A DNA stretch of 64,000 nt from Clostridium sp. Marseille-P3244 (GTDB lineage: Bacteria > Bacillota > Clostridia > Lachnospirales > Lachnospiraceae). Position numbers and translations under genes: made by a program. Where the stretch lies: contig NZ_LT635548.1 in NCBI RefSeq assembly GCF_900120155.1, positions 222,602 to 286,601 on the forward strand, in the 5' to 3' direction. Below the pieces are notes generated by a model. That model was not told the DNA's origin. It was given only the letters and a program-made list of their open reading frames with translations, and made no database searches. Shown piece after piece: positions 55,672 through 63,582 of the stretch; position 1 is the stretch's first letter; every line of letters begins with the position of its first letter.

Positions 55672-55746
55672 AAACATCACTCCTCACGATTTTTTACAAC
55701 CCTGCAAGCGTCTTATTCCCCGGATCATCCTCAAAACTGCAAGAAA

Positions 55747-55776
55747 GACAAAGTGGAACACTTCTTCCACTTTGTC
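55747..55776 (-). terminator. Terminator after the M23 peptidase gene
   Basis: Twelve-base arms 55747-55758 and 55765-55776 are exact inverted repeats with a 6-nt loop. Read leftwards the stem runs into a T-rich tract. It separates the FtsEX operon from the S41 protease gene. Confidence 0.7.
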
Positions 55777-55819
55777 CTCCCTTGTCTTATCCAGCTCTGT
55801 TACTGCAGGCTGGTATATA

Positions 55820-56932
55820 TCACAGATACGTGTCCGGATTCACTGGAACTCCATTCAGTTCTACCTGAAAGTGCAAATGATTTCCAGTTGAATATCCGGT
55901 AGTCCCTACTGCGCCGATCTGCTGTCCTTTCTCCACATACTGACCGGCAGTAACACACAGAGCACTGTGGTGCATATACTTTGTCACGAGTCCGTTCCCA
56001 TGGTCAATAACCACCCAGTTCCCTGCGCTGTAACTCCACCCCGCTATGATCACTGTACCTGCCGCTGCCGCGTAGGTCGGCGTTCCTGCCGGGGCCGCAT
56101 AATCATTCCCGTTATGGGGCGTCGGATCAAAAGAACGGACCTCGCCGAAATAGCTGGACTGATATGTATATCCCGGGCAGGGATGGGTAAAATACCCGTT
56201 CCCGCTGACTACGATCCCGCCGCCCTGTATGTAGCTGGTCCCGCCGCTTTCCTGCTGGACTCTCGCCTCTTCTGCCGCCTTCTGCTGCAGTTCCTCAAGA
56301 AGACTCGCATTTTCATCAATCTGCGACTGGATATCCGCAAGTTCAGCCTCATTGCTGTCGATCAGCGTCTGAACTTCTTCCTGCTGTGTGATCAGTTCAG
56401 TCTGGAGCGTATCCAGTTCCTCATACTCTGACTGGATCTGCTCCTCCTTCTCCTCTACCTCCTGGACAGTCTCCTGATACTTGATCAGTTCATTCCTGTC
56501 ATATTCGGAAATCTGAGAAACATACTCCGCTTTGTTGAGAAAATCGCCCATATTTTTACTTTCCATGAGCACTTCAACAAGCTGATTCCCACCACTCTCA
56601 TACATGTATTTTATGCGGACTTTCATGCTCTCATACTGGTTGTTCGCGTCGATCTTTGCCTGAGCGAGCTCATTCTCGACTTCTTCCACTTCTGCTTTCT
56701 TGTCTTCCAGCTTGGCCTCTGTATCTTTTATGTCCGCCAGAATACTGTCCAGCTGCCCTGCCAAAGTGTCCTGTTCAGCCTCGGCCGCGTTTTTCTGTTC
56801 CTCCAGATCGTCCGCCTTCTGCTGAGCGTCACTGATGTCCTCGCTGGTAGTAGCGCTTACATTACAAGCCAGCCCTAATATCATTGTCAGAGTCAGGAAG
56901 AGCCCCGCCAGTTTTCTCATTCGTCTTTTCAT
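55820..56932 (-). CDS. EnvC-like M23 peptidoglycan endopeptidase with coiled coil
   Basis: A 370-residue secreted protein: signal peptide (MKRRMRKLAGLFLTLTMILG..NVSA), a long coiled coil (~30-225, Glu/Gln-rich) and a C-terminal M23/LytM domain. The zinc ligands are intact: HNGNDYA (His, Asp) and HLHF, with HHSA upstream. So it should be an active hydrolase, unlike E. coli EnvC. The coiled coil is the usual FtsX contact. AGGAGG precedes the ATG, 11 nt after ftsX. Confidence 0.93.
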   Translation of the reverse strand: MKRRMRKLAGLFLTLTMILGLACNVSATTSEDISDAQQKADDLEEQKNAAEAEQDTLAGQLDSILADIKDTEAKLEDKKAEVEEVENELAQAKIDANNQYESMKVRIKYMYESGGNQLVEVLMESKNMGDFLNKAEYVSQISEYDRNELIKYQETVQEVEEKEEQIQSEYEELDTLQTELITQQEEVQTLIDSNEAELADIQSQIDENASLLEELQQKAAEEARVQQESGGTSYIQGGGIVVSGNGYFTHPCPGYTYQSSYFGEVRSFDPTPHNGNDYAAPAGTPTYAAAAGTVIIAGWSYSAGNWVVIDHGNGLVTKYMHHSALCVTAGQYVEKGQQIGAVGTTGYSTGNHLHFQVELNGVPVNPDTYL

Positions 56933-56943
56933 AAAAGCGCCTC

Positions 56944-57894
56944 CTAAACTTTCAGGTGCTTCCGCACGGTAAAGAAACTTCCAAGGAAACCAATTCCGAT
57001 TCCCATGATCAGACCAACCGGGAGAAGTATCTGGTAAACTGTCGTCACCGGCAGGAAATCGATAATATTCTGCAGGATACTGAACTTCTCCATAATGTAC
57101 TGCACAGCCTTGTCGTAAAGGAAAAACAGCAGTACAAGAGGGATCGCCGCGCCAAAAATACCAATAATAAGACCTTCGATCACAAACGGAGACCGGACAA
57201 CAAAATCCTTGGCTCCGATATATTTCATAATCGCGATCTCTTCCTTCCGGACCGTGATACCCATAGTAACCGTATTACTGATCAAGAAAATAGATACTCC
57301 GAACAGAATGATTATGATCGCGATGGACACCACTGCTACCAGTGTATTTACACTCGAAAGTGTATTGGCAACCACATCAGATCTGTTGACCTCACGGACA
57401 CCGTCCAGCCCCTGGGCAAACTCTACAAGATCGCTCTGGGTCTCTGAAAGTGAACGGCTCCGTGACAGCAGGTTTCCGCTGTCTTCCGAAGTCTTCATGT
57501 ATACTTCATAATTATCCGAACTTGCCAGCGGATTATCATTCTTAAACCCTTCTGCCAGCTCCGGATTATCCCCGAAATACTGCTCCTGGAACTCGTCCCA
57601 TGCCTGTTCTGCCGAGACATATCTCACCTCTGAAACATCATCCCGGGATTCGAGTGCCTCTCCGATCGCATCCTTCTGGGCATCTGTGGCGTCCTCATCA
57701 AAAAATACCGTGATCGCGACACCTTCTTCTGCCGTTCGAATGATATACTGGAAATTAACGATTATTGAAAAAAATAGACCAAACAGGAAGATACAAGCAG
57801 ACATCGTCGCAATGGATGCGAGTGAAAACATCTTGTTCCTCCAGATATTCTTGATACCCTGTTTTCCTACGTATCCTAATGTACTAATCCTCAT
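56944..57894 (-). CDS. ftsX: Cell-division ABC transporter permease FtsX
   Basis: A 316-residue four-helix membrane protein with one large extracellular loop (~45-180) between helices 1 and 2 and the FtsX/MacB core after it (EEIAIMKYIGAKDFVVRSPFVIEGL). It transmits FtsE ATP hydrolysis to an external hydrolase. The start overlaps the ftsE stop by 11 nt; the M23 partner gene follows directly. Confidence 0.95.
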   Translation of the reverse strand: MRISTLGYVGKQGIKNIWRNKMFSLASIATMSACIFLFGLFFSIIVNFQYIIRTAEEGVAITVFFDEDATDAQKDAIGEALESRDDVSEVRYVSAEQAWDEFQEQYFGDNPELAEGFKNDNPLASSDNYEVYMKTSEDSGNLLSRSRSLSETQSDLVEFAQGLDGVREVNRSDVVANTLSSVNTLVAVVSIAIIIILFGVSIFLISNTVTMGITVRKEEIAIMKYIGAKDFVVRSPFVIEGLIIGIFGAAIPLVLLFFLYDKAVQYIMEKFSILQNIIDFLPVTTVYQILLPVGLIMGIGIGFLGSFFTVRKHLKV

Positions 57895-58570
57895 CTATAT
57901 ACCCACCTTTTTGTTCATCACTGACGATCACGCCCTGTTTCATGGTAATCACGCGCTCGTTCATCTCGTTCACGATCTCCTGGTTATGCGTCACGACAAG
58001 AACTGTTGTCCCACGCTCGTTTGCCTCCTTCAAGATACTCATGATTTCCCATGAGTTTGTCGGATCCAGATTTCCAGTCGGCTCGTCGCACAACAAAATG
58101 GCAGGCTCATTCACAAGTGCCCTCGCGATCGCGACTCGCTGCTGTTCTCCTCCGGAAAGTTCCCTTGGGAATGACTTATATTTCTGAGCAAGTCCAACTA
58201 AAGAAAGGGCTGCTGGCACTTTCTTTTTGATGATCCTTGTCGGCGTCTCTGTCACGCGCAGGGCAAATGCGATATTCTCATATATATTTCTGTCTTTCAG
58301 AAGACGGAAATCCTGGAATACAACTCCAAGTCCTCTTCTGTACCGCGCAATGTGGCGGTGTCTCATCCGATTCAGATTCTGACCGTTGACTATGATCGTA
58401 CCCTCTGTCGGATTCAGTTCTTTCATGATCAGACGGATCAGTGTTGATTTACCCGAACCGCTGTCCCCGACGATGAACACGAACTCTCCCCGTTCAATCT
58501 TCACGGAGACCCCGTTAAGGGCGGCGTTTCCTTTGGTGTACTCCTTCGTCACGTTCCTTAACTCAATCAT
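57884..58570 (-). CDS. ftsE: Cell-division ABC transporter ATP-binding protein FtsE
   Basis: A 228-residue ATPase: Walker A GDSGSGKSTL, signature LSGGEQQRVAIARAL, Walker B LLCDEPTGNLDP and switch His in VVTHNQEIV. It drives FtsX and thereby the M23 hydrolase during division or sporulation. The 250 nt before it hold a palindromic repeat and no evident gene. Confidence 0.96.
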   Translation of the reverse strand: MIELRNVTKEYTKGNAALNGVSVKIERGEFVFIVGDSGSGKSTLIRLIMKELNPTEGTIIVNGQNLNRMRHRHIARYRRGLGVVFQDFRLLKDRNIYENIAFALRVTETPTRIIKKKVPAALSLVGLAQKYKSFPRELSGGEQQRVAIARALVNEPAILLCDEPTGNLDPTNSWEIMSILKEANERGTTVLVVTHNQEIVNEMNERVITMKQGVIVSDEQKGGYIDED

Positions 58571-58610
58571 ATGTTCCTCCTACTAATTACCTATACTCCT
58601 GCGTATTTTC

Positions 58611-58825
58611 AGATATCTGGTCCTGCACGCTCCCGTTTCCGCTCTTTGCGTGCAAGCACGCGCGGCGATCCCGTCCGCTCACGGCTTTCGCCCTGCACGC
58701 TCGATTTCGGCTATGCCTCCATCTCGCTTGGGCTGAGCGCCCGATATCACGCTCCCGTTTCCGCTCTTTGCGTGCAAGCACGCGCGGCGGTCCCGTCCGC
58801 GTGATGCAGGGCTTGTCAGATATCA
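58611..58825. repeat. Palindromic element between the CdaR-like gene and ftsE
   Basis: Outer arms 58611-58630 and 58799-58824 are imperfect inverted repeats (CAGATATC, CCTGC, GCGT blocks), the right arm containing the stop of the minus-strand gene. Inside, a 53-nt GC-rich unit is directly repeated at 58626-58678 and 58748-58800 with one mismatch; it contains GCGTGCAAGCACGC, itself a small palindrome. Confidence 0.75.
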
Positions 58826-59914
58826 ATATTCCAGCGACTCCATGTACTTCATGTATTTCGTTACCATCAACGCGATCTTGAATGTAATGGCATCCTCAAA
58901 CACACGAAGATCAAGTCCTGTACTTTTCTGAAGCTTATCCAGACGATATACAAGAGTATTTCTGTGAATATAAAGCTGTCTGGACGTTTCTGATACATTG
59001 AGACTGTTCTCAAAGAATTTATTGATAGTCGTCAATGTCTCCTCATCAAAATCGTCCGGAGATTTCCCCTCGAAAATCTCTTTGATAAACATCTTGCACA
59101 GGGGGATCGGAAGCTGGTAGATCAGTCTTCCGATACCGAGAGTGGTAAACGCCACAATATCTTTTTCATCAAAGAAAATCTTCCCTACATCAAGAGCCAT
59201 CTTTGCCTCTTTATATGACTTGGAGACTTCTTTGATGTCATTGACAATGGTGCCGTAGGCAATGCGGATCTGCTCCTCTTCGCTCTCGCTGTGGAGTGTT
59301 TCCAGCATCTCTCCCGCCATCTTCTCCAGCTCTTTGTTTCCGTCCTTCTCCGAGAGTTCCTTGACCACGATGATATTTTTCTCATCTACGGCAGTAATAA
59401 AGTCTTTTGACTTCCCGCCGAGCAGATTCCTCACGTTTTCAAGGGCGGCATTGTCCTTTTCGTGCGATGTTTCAATAATAAAGATAACACGTTTTACTTC
59501 TGTGTCAATATGTAATTTTTTCGCGCGATTATAAATATCCACCAGGAGCAGGTTGTCAAGAAGGAGATTTTTTATAAAATTGTCCTTGTCAAACCGCTCT
59601 TTATAAGCGATCAGAAGACTCTGGATCTGGAACACAGCGATCCTTCCCAGCATGTATGCGTCTTCGCTGTCCCCGTCGGCGAGAAGTACATATTCCAGCC
59701 TCTGTTCATCGAATATTTTAAAGAACTGACAGCCCTGGATCACCTGGCTGTCCGCCGGGGATTCTACAAAAGAAAGTACCGCTTCTGCCCGGTCCTGCTC
59801 ATTCTCAAATGTAGCCGCCAGTTCCTTCCCTTCTGTGTCAAGCACACAGAAATCAACTCTTGAAATTCCCTTTAGCCCTTCGATCGTGTTTTGAAGTATC
59901 TGATTAGAAATCAT
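58823..59914 (-). CDS. CdaR/PucR-type transcriptional regulator
   Basis: A 363-residue regulator. The N-terminal half resembles a sugar-diacid/GAF-like sensing region (MISNQILQNTIEGLKG..); the middle is a GGDEF-like CdaR segment (YGTIVNDIKEVSKSYKEAKMAL) and the C-terminus is the PucR helix-turn-helix (NVSETSRQLYIHRNTLVYRLDKLQKSTGLDL). The effector is unknown. I start at MISNQILQ (59914), with GGAGG 7 nt upstream. No obvious target operon is adjacent. Confidence 0.88.
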   Translation of the reverse strand: MISNQILQNTIEGLKGISRVDFCVLDTEGKELAATFENEQDRAEAVLSFVESPADSQVIQGCQFFKIFDEQRLEYVLLADGDSEDAYMLGRIAVFQIQSLLIAYKERFDKDNFIKNLLLDNLLLVDIYNRAKKLHIDTEVKRVIFIIETSHEKDNAALENVRNLLGGKSKDFITAVDEKNIIVVKELSEKDGNKELEKMAGEMLETLHSESEEEQIRIAYGTIVNDIKEVSKSYKEAKMALDVGKIFFDEKDIVAFTTLGIGRLIYQLPIPLCKMFIKEIFEGKSPDDFDEETLTTINKFFENSLNVSETSRQLYIHRNTLVYRLDKLQKSTGLDLRVFEDAITFKIALMVTKYMKYMESLEY

Positions 59915-60142
59915 GTTTTTTCCTCCACTCCTCCGATTTGTCCCATGTATAATTTTCACAAATTTTGAGCCAAAAAAATCCTCCCATTTGCATACTCAAA
60001 TATTATATTAATGCAAAACAGCAAAAAAAGAAAGAGGAAATACACTTTTTTTATGCATTTCCTCAAATATTTTACAAAAATTTCACATTTTCATGCTTAG
60101 ACATTGTTCACAAATCAAGCCTGGAGGCCCATATCGGGCGTT

Positions 60143-60817
60143 TTACTCTTCTTTCTGCTGCTTTTCTACTCTCCGCCGGAACATCGTTTTTAGGAAGAAA
60201 TGTCGGATTTGGCCAAGAGGCATTCGTTCCTCCTGGCTTTTCTCAAACATAGAGCCACAGCCCAACCAAAGTTTTGCGTTAAGCAGAGTCCTGTTCCTTG
60301 TAATAAACTGTTCCTGATAAGGAGATGACAGAACAGATATTATACAATCTGTCTCCGTTCCATTGATATCGTTGATGATATTTTCTTCCGTGCTCCCGTC
60401 CGGATCCAGCAGGCCCCGGCCTGACAGACGCAGTCCCCGGTTATAGCCGGACGCTGCCGCACCGGCCCGTTCAAGTCTTTCCTCTGTGTCAGCCAGAAGG
60501 AAAATTCTCTTTTTGTTTTTCTGAAAATATTTCATCAACATCCTGAAAAAGGTCCTGTTAGCGGCTTCCTTTATCTGTACTCTGTCGTATACCTCTGCTG
60601 CCTCAAGTATTTCTGCCTCACCCGGAAGTACGATCTTTATCTCTTTTAACAGTTCCTTCCATTTCAGGTCATCTCTTCCGTTCATCAGGACATCCATGGA
60701 CAGGATCTCTATGGTATCCACTGAGCCGTTCTCCATAAACTGCATTGCCTGAAGCATGGCTTCTTTCGCGCTGAGGCAGTCCATTTCGACTCCAAGGATA
60801 TTTATCTTATCTGACAT
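60143..60817 (-). CDS. Divergent WecG/TagA/CpsF-family protein
   Basis: A 224-residue protein aligning with WecG/TagA/CpsF glycosyltransferases, which add ManNAc(A) to lipid-linked GlcNAc in teichoic-acid or enterobacterial antigen synthesis. The N-terminus (ILGVEMDCLSAKEAM) and later ADTEERLERA and LRLSGRGL segments fit, as does WLGCGSMFE. But the near-universal PDG motif carrying the catalytic Asp reads LPGEAEI here, so activity may be lost or changed. No tag or cps genes are adjacent. The basic tail (MFRRRVEKQQKEE) could bind the membrane. Confidence 0.75.
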   Translation of the reverse strand: MSDKINILGVEMDCLSAKEAMLQAMQFMENGSVDTIEILSMDVLMNGRDDLKWKELLKEIKIVLPGEAEILEAAEVYDRVQIKEAANRTFFRMLMKYFQKNKKRIFLLADTEERLERAGAAASGYNRGLRLSGRGLLDPDGSTEENIINDINGTETDCIISVLSSPYQEQFITRNRTLLNAKLWLGCGSMFEKSQEERMPLGQIRHFFLKTMFRRRVEKQQKEE

Positions 60818-60909
60818 ACCTATATCACCTACAGCCTCTGTGTATACTGGTACCTAATCTTATTCCCGGCTGTACAATTTTATCAAATATACTGTTTTTT
60901 GTAAAGATT

Positions 60910-61098
60910 TTACTGTTTCTGTTTTTTCTTTTTCGTCACCAGTCCTCCGATTCTTCCGGTCTCTTTTGAAGTAAGAGATTTCCAGCCCTGGCTCAGTACC
61001 CTGTCAAGAAGTCCCAGTTCTTCCGCGACTTCATATTTTATTTTTTCTTCTGGTTCCAGATGATCCAGGTCGATCGGCCTGTCTTTCTTCTTTGCCAT
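60910..61098 (-). CDS. Small acid-soluble spore protein, alpha/beta type
   Basis: A 62-residue protein with the alpha/beta SASP signature: KIKYEVAEELGLLD..GW..LTSKETGRIGGLVTKKKK, equivalent to the two DNA-binding helices and the GGxxTK turn. These proteins coat spore DNA and are cleaved by Gpr on germination; the EVAEELG segment contains a Gpr-type site. It marks the organism as a spore former. Expected control is by sigma-G; I did not find a convincing promoter. Confidence 0.88.
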   Translation of the reverse strand: MAKKKDRPIDLDHLEPEEKIKYEVAEELGLLDRVLSQGWKSLTSKETGRIGGLVTKKKKQKQ

Positions 61099-61143
61099 AA
61101 TATTCCTTCTTTCTGTTTTTCAGGAGTATGGCCAGAAAGAAGA

Positions 61144-61213
61144 CAGAATATTCACGGAAAAGGGGTCAGGCACCTTTTAAAAGGTGCCTGACCCCTTTTC
61201 CGTGAATATTCTG
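61144..61213. repeat. Perfect 70-bp palindrome
   Basis: Positions 61144-61178 and 61179-61213 are exact reverse complements with no spacer. The inner blocks include AGGGGTCAGGCACC and TTTTAAAA. It lies 6 nt after the PspC-gene stop and 45 nt before the spore-protein gene. It could end transcripts from the PadR operon or form a cruciform. Confidence 0.9.
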
Positions 61214-61219
61214 ATAACT

Positions 61220-61408
61220 CTACTCCGGATTGTCCGGAATAATGATCGCCGCGATGATATATGCCAGTATCCCGCCTCCTGTGCAGCCAAACAGTATAAA
61301 TACCAGACGTATAAGCGTAGGATCTATATTAAAATATTCTCCGATGCCTCCGCATACCCCACAGATCATCTTGCTCTTCCTCGACCGATATAGTCTTTTC
61401 TCATTCAC
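61220..61408 (-). CDS. PspC-domain envelope protein
   Basis: A 62-residue PspC protein: KRLYRSRKSKMICGVCGGIGEYFNIDP followed by one hydrophobic helix (LIRLVFILFGCTGGGILAYIIAAIIIP). PspC proteins take part in membrane-stress responses. It follows DUF4097 by 27 nt and is the last gene of the PadR-DUF1700-DUF4097 run. Confidence 0.92.
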   Translation of the reverse strand: MNEKRLYRSRKSKMICGVCGGIGEYFNIDPTLIRLVFILFGCTGGGILAYIIAAIIIPDNPE

Positions 61409-61435
61409 AGCTAATACCTCCTACTCTCAAAATTT

Positions 61436-62329
61436 TCACTCAAATATGATCTCGATCCTTCCCAGACCACAGTCCGCGCGGATCCCTGTCCCGCTTCCAT
61501 TGTCTATCTCCAGTTTATCGTTCAGCCCGCTGTAGGCCTCTGACCCGATCACAACCTCACCGATACCGCAGGTCACCTCATAATCATAAGTCTCAGGCTC
61601 TCCCGGGACAGTATAGAGTACTTCTCCGATATTGCAGCTAATATCTGCCTCATCATACACTTCTCCTTCCAGTATGATCTGTCCGGCTCCGCAGTCCGCT
61701 TCCAGAATATCTGCATAAAACGATGTAAGGATCCCCTGCCCTGCCCCAACATCGACAGAAATCTCGGAAGCATCCAGCGCGTCCATCTGAATAAATCCCG
61801 CTCCCGCATGGGCGGAAACTTTTTCAAATGAAGCATCCGCAGGAACACTGACACGGATCAATCCGGTATCATTTGTATTCCATTTCCCATGGCTCTCCAT
61901 TTCAACCTTAAGCTTTTCGTCCTCCCGAAAGACCGCCACGTCATCCTGCAGATCCTCTCTCAGTTCGGAAATATCTACAATGATCTTCTCCCCGTCATAA
62001 GCCTGAACACTCAAACCGGCAGCCGCAATATCAAAATCCATCTCTGAGATATCTTCATAGGCGGTCACCGTAGTTCCATTGGGTTCTCCCGGCACATATC
62101 CAGAATCCGGATCTCCATCGTTTGCGATATCTCCCCCATCAGACATCGCTATCGTACTTTCAGAACTCCCAAGGCCAAGCCGGTTCAGCCAGGAACTTAC
62201 AATCCGTTCGTCTTCTCTGCTGCTTAGATCTGTCAGGCCTCCCATTACAATCCCGGCAGCCGTCAGAAAGATCCCCGCCGCGGCCAGCGCGGCGACCACA
62301 ATCCAGAATACCTTCCATTTCCTGCTCAT
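61436..62329 (-). CDS. DUF4097-family membrane-anchored beta-helix protein
   Basis: A 297-residue protein with an N-terminal helix (VFWIVVAALAAAGIFLTAAGIVMG), an acidic linker and a C-terminal DUF4097-type stack of beta strands (GAGFIQMDALDASEISVDVGAGQG, CGIGEVVIGSEAY, IRADCGLGRIEIIFE). The strands face outward by topology. The DUF1700-DUF4097-PspC arrangement is a recurring envelope module of unknown mechanism. Six nt after DUF1700. Confidence 0.85.
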   Translation of the reverse strand: MSRKWKVFWIVVAALAAAGIFLTAAGIVMGGLTDLSSREDERIVSSWLNRLGLGSSESTIAMSDGGDIANDGDPDSGYVPGEPNGTTVTAYEDISEMDFDIAAAGLSVQAYDGEKIIVDISELREDLQDDVAVFREDEKLKVEMESHGKWNTNDTGLIRVSVPADASFEKVSAHAGAGFIQMDALDASEISVDVGAGQGILTSFYADILEADCGAGQIILEGEVYDEADISCNIGEVLYTVPGEPETYDYEVTCGIGEVVIGSEAYSGLNDKLEIDNGSGTGIRADCGLGRIEIIFE

Positions 62330-62335
62330 TCTCTG

Positions 62336-62992
62336 TTACACCGCCTTTCCATAAAACGGACGTCTGCAAAGGTTCACGAAACCTCTGATCATCGCCGGAT
62401 ATACCAGGATGCAGAGCTTTACTGTTCCGACTGTCGCGGCAAGTCCCACCGCAAATAACAGAAGTCCCACTCCTGTAACAATCATTGCCGCCGGAGGGAT
62501 CACAAACAGGGCGATTCCCATTCCTGCTACCGCCACCCCCGCGATCATAATGCATACAGCCGCGATCACAAGTCCTGCAAAAAAGCATACGACTGAGGCA
62601 ACAATACCCAGCACGATACCGGCCGCGCCCAGAGAAACAGGCCACACAGCGATCACGATCAGCACAATAAGAAGCAGTTTCACTTTTCCGCTGGTCCATG
62701 GCCTTGAGTCCTCCTCGCTTTTTTCTTTCTTACAGCCGGAAGTCTTCCCATACTTTTCCATACAATTTTTCTGGTCAAATTCTGATTCATTGAACTCCGT
62801 TCCATAGTAGTCCGATTTGATCGACTCGGCCACCTTTCTGGGGCTTCCCAGTTCCCGGAGTACATCCGCTTCCTTTTCCTCCCCGGCGTCGGCAAAATAA
62901 TCTGCATAATACTGAACCGCCGCGCGCCGCTCTTCCTCCGGCATATCCGCCAGCAGTCTTTCTAGTTCAGCTAAAAATCCAATACGGTTCAT
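62336..62992 (-). CDS. DUF1700 (HAAS-type) membrane protein
   Basis: A 218-residue protein: an N-terminal helical domain (FLAELERLLADMPEEERRAA..YYADYF) that in this family binds the cognate PadR regulator, an acidic linker and four to five membrane helices. It may pass a membrane signal to PadR. ATGA overlap with padR. Confidence 0.9.
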   Translation of the reverse strand: MNRIGFLAELERLLADMPEEERRAAVQYYADYFADAGEEKEADVLRELGSPRKVAESIKSDYYGTEFNESEFDQKNCMEKYGKTSGCKKEKSEEDSRPWTSGKVKLLLIVLIVIAVWPVSLGAAGIVLGIVASVVCFFAGLVIAAVCIMIAGVAVAGMGIALFVIPPAAMIVTGVGLLLFAVGLAATVGTVKLCILVYPAMIRGFVNLCRRPFYGKAV

Positions 62993-63312
62993 GCAGTCAC
63001 ACCTCCCTCAAATATTGCGTTGATCTTATGAGTATATGTCTTCCATTCTGATTTATACAGATTCAGCTGCGCCATCCCCTGGGATGTCACTTTATAGTAT
63101 CTTCTGTTCCTGCCGTCAAACTGTCTGTCATATACTTCCAGACATTCATCTTTCTGAAGCCTGCGCAGGACCGGATACAACGTCGATTCTGACACATCAA
63201 TGACTTTACGCACATCCTGAGTAATGCGGTAGCCGTAGGTTCCCTCATCCTCCCGGGAGACAACAGCAAGCACAATGGCATCCAGAAGTGCCGCGCCCGT
63301 GTTAAATATCAT
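62989..63312 (-). CDS. PadR-family transcriptional regulator
   Basis: A 107-residue winged-helix repressor: LLDAIVLAVVSREDEGTYGYRITQDV, SESTLYPVLRRLQKDECLEVY and GRNRRYYKVTSQGM are the canonical PadR-N segments, with a short C-terminal dimer helix. I start at MIFNTGAALLD (63312), with AAAGGGTG upstream; an 11-codon extension has no ribosome site. It should repress its own operon through the palindrome at 63361-63387. Confidence 0.94.
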   Translation of the reverse strand: MIFNTGAALLDAIVLAVVSREDEGTYGYRITQDVRKVIDVSESTLYPVLRRLQKDECLEVYDRQFDGRNRRYYKVTSQGMAQLNLYKSEWKTYTHKINAIFEGGVTA

Positions 63313-63360
63313 CCAATCACCCTTTCTGCACAATACCGGAAGCACTGTATTGTGCTGTTT

Positions 63361-63394
63361 TCTATATTATATTTTATATAATATAGAGTGTCAA
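63361..63394 (-). promoter_or_regulatory. padR operon promoter with PadR-type operator
   Basis: Consensus TTGACA (63389-63394), 17-bp spacer and TATAAT (63366-63371) on the minus strand. The spacer and -10 are covered by a perfect 12-bp inverted repeat (63361-63372 and 63376-63387, 3-nt centre). A dimeric PadR bound here would block polymerase. Confidence 0.85.
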
Positions 63395-63482
63395 TATAAT
63401 ATTACTTAAGTTATATAAAACTGTTTCTTAAGACTTTCCAAAGATCTGCTCCAAACCCTTTTGTCTGGCTCAAGTTATAAAA

Positions 63483-63507
63483 AGAAGCGCTCTGTCACAG
63501 CGCTTCT
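63483..63507 (-). terminator. Terminator of dapL
   Basis: Nine-base arms 63483-63491 and 63499-63507 (AGAAGCGCT and complement), 7-nt loop, followed leftwards by TTTTTAT. It lies about 75 nt after the dapL stop. Confidence 0.8.
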
Positions 63508-63582
63508 CAGTCAGACGCCTGCCGGCATCTGCAAATATTTTTTAAATCCTGTGTCAACCTTTTTCCTTATGGCGCAACATTC

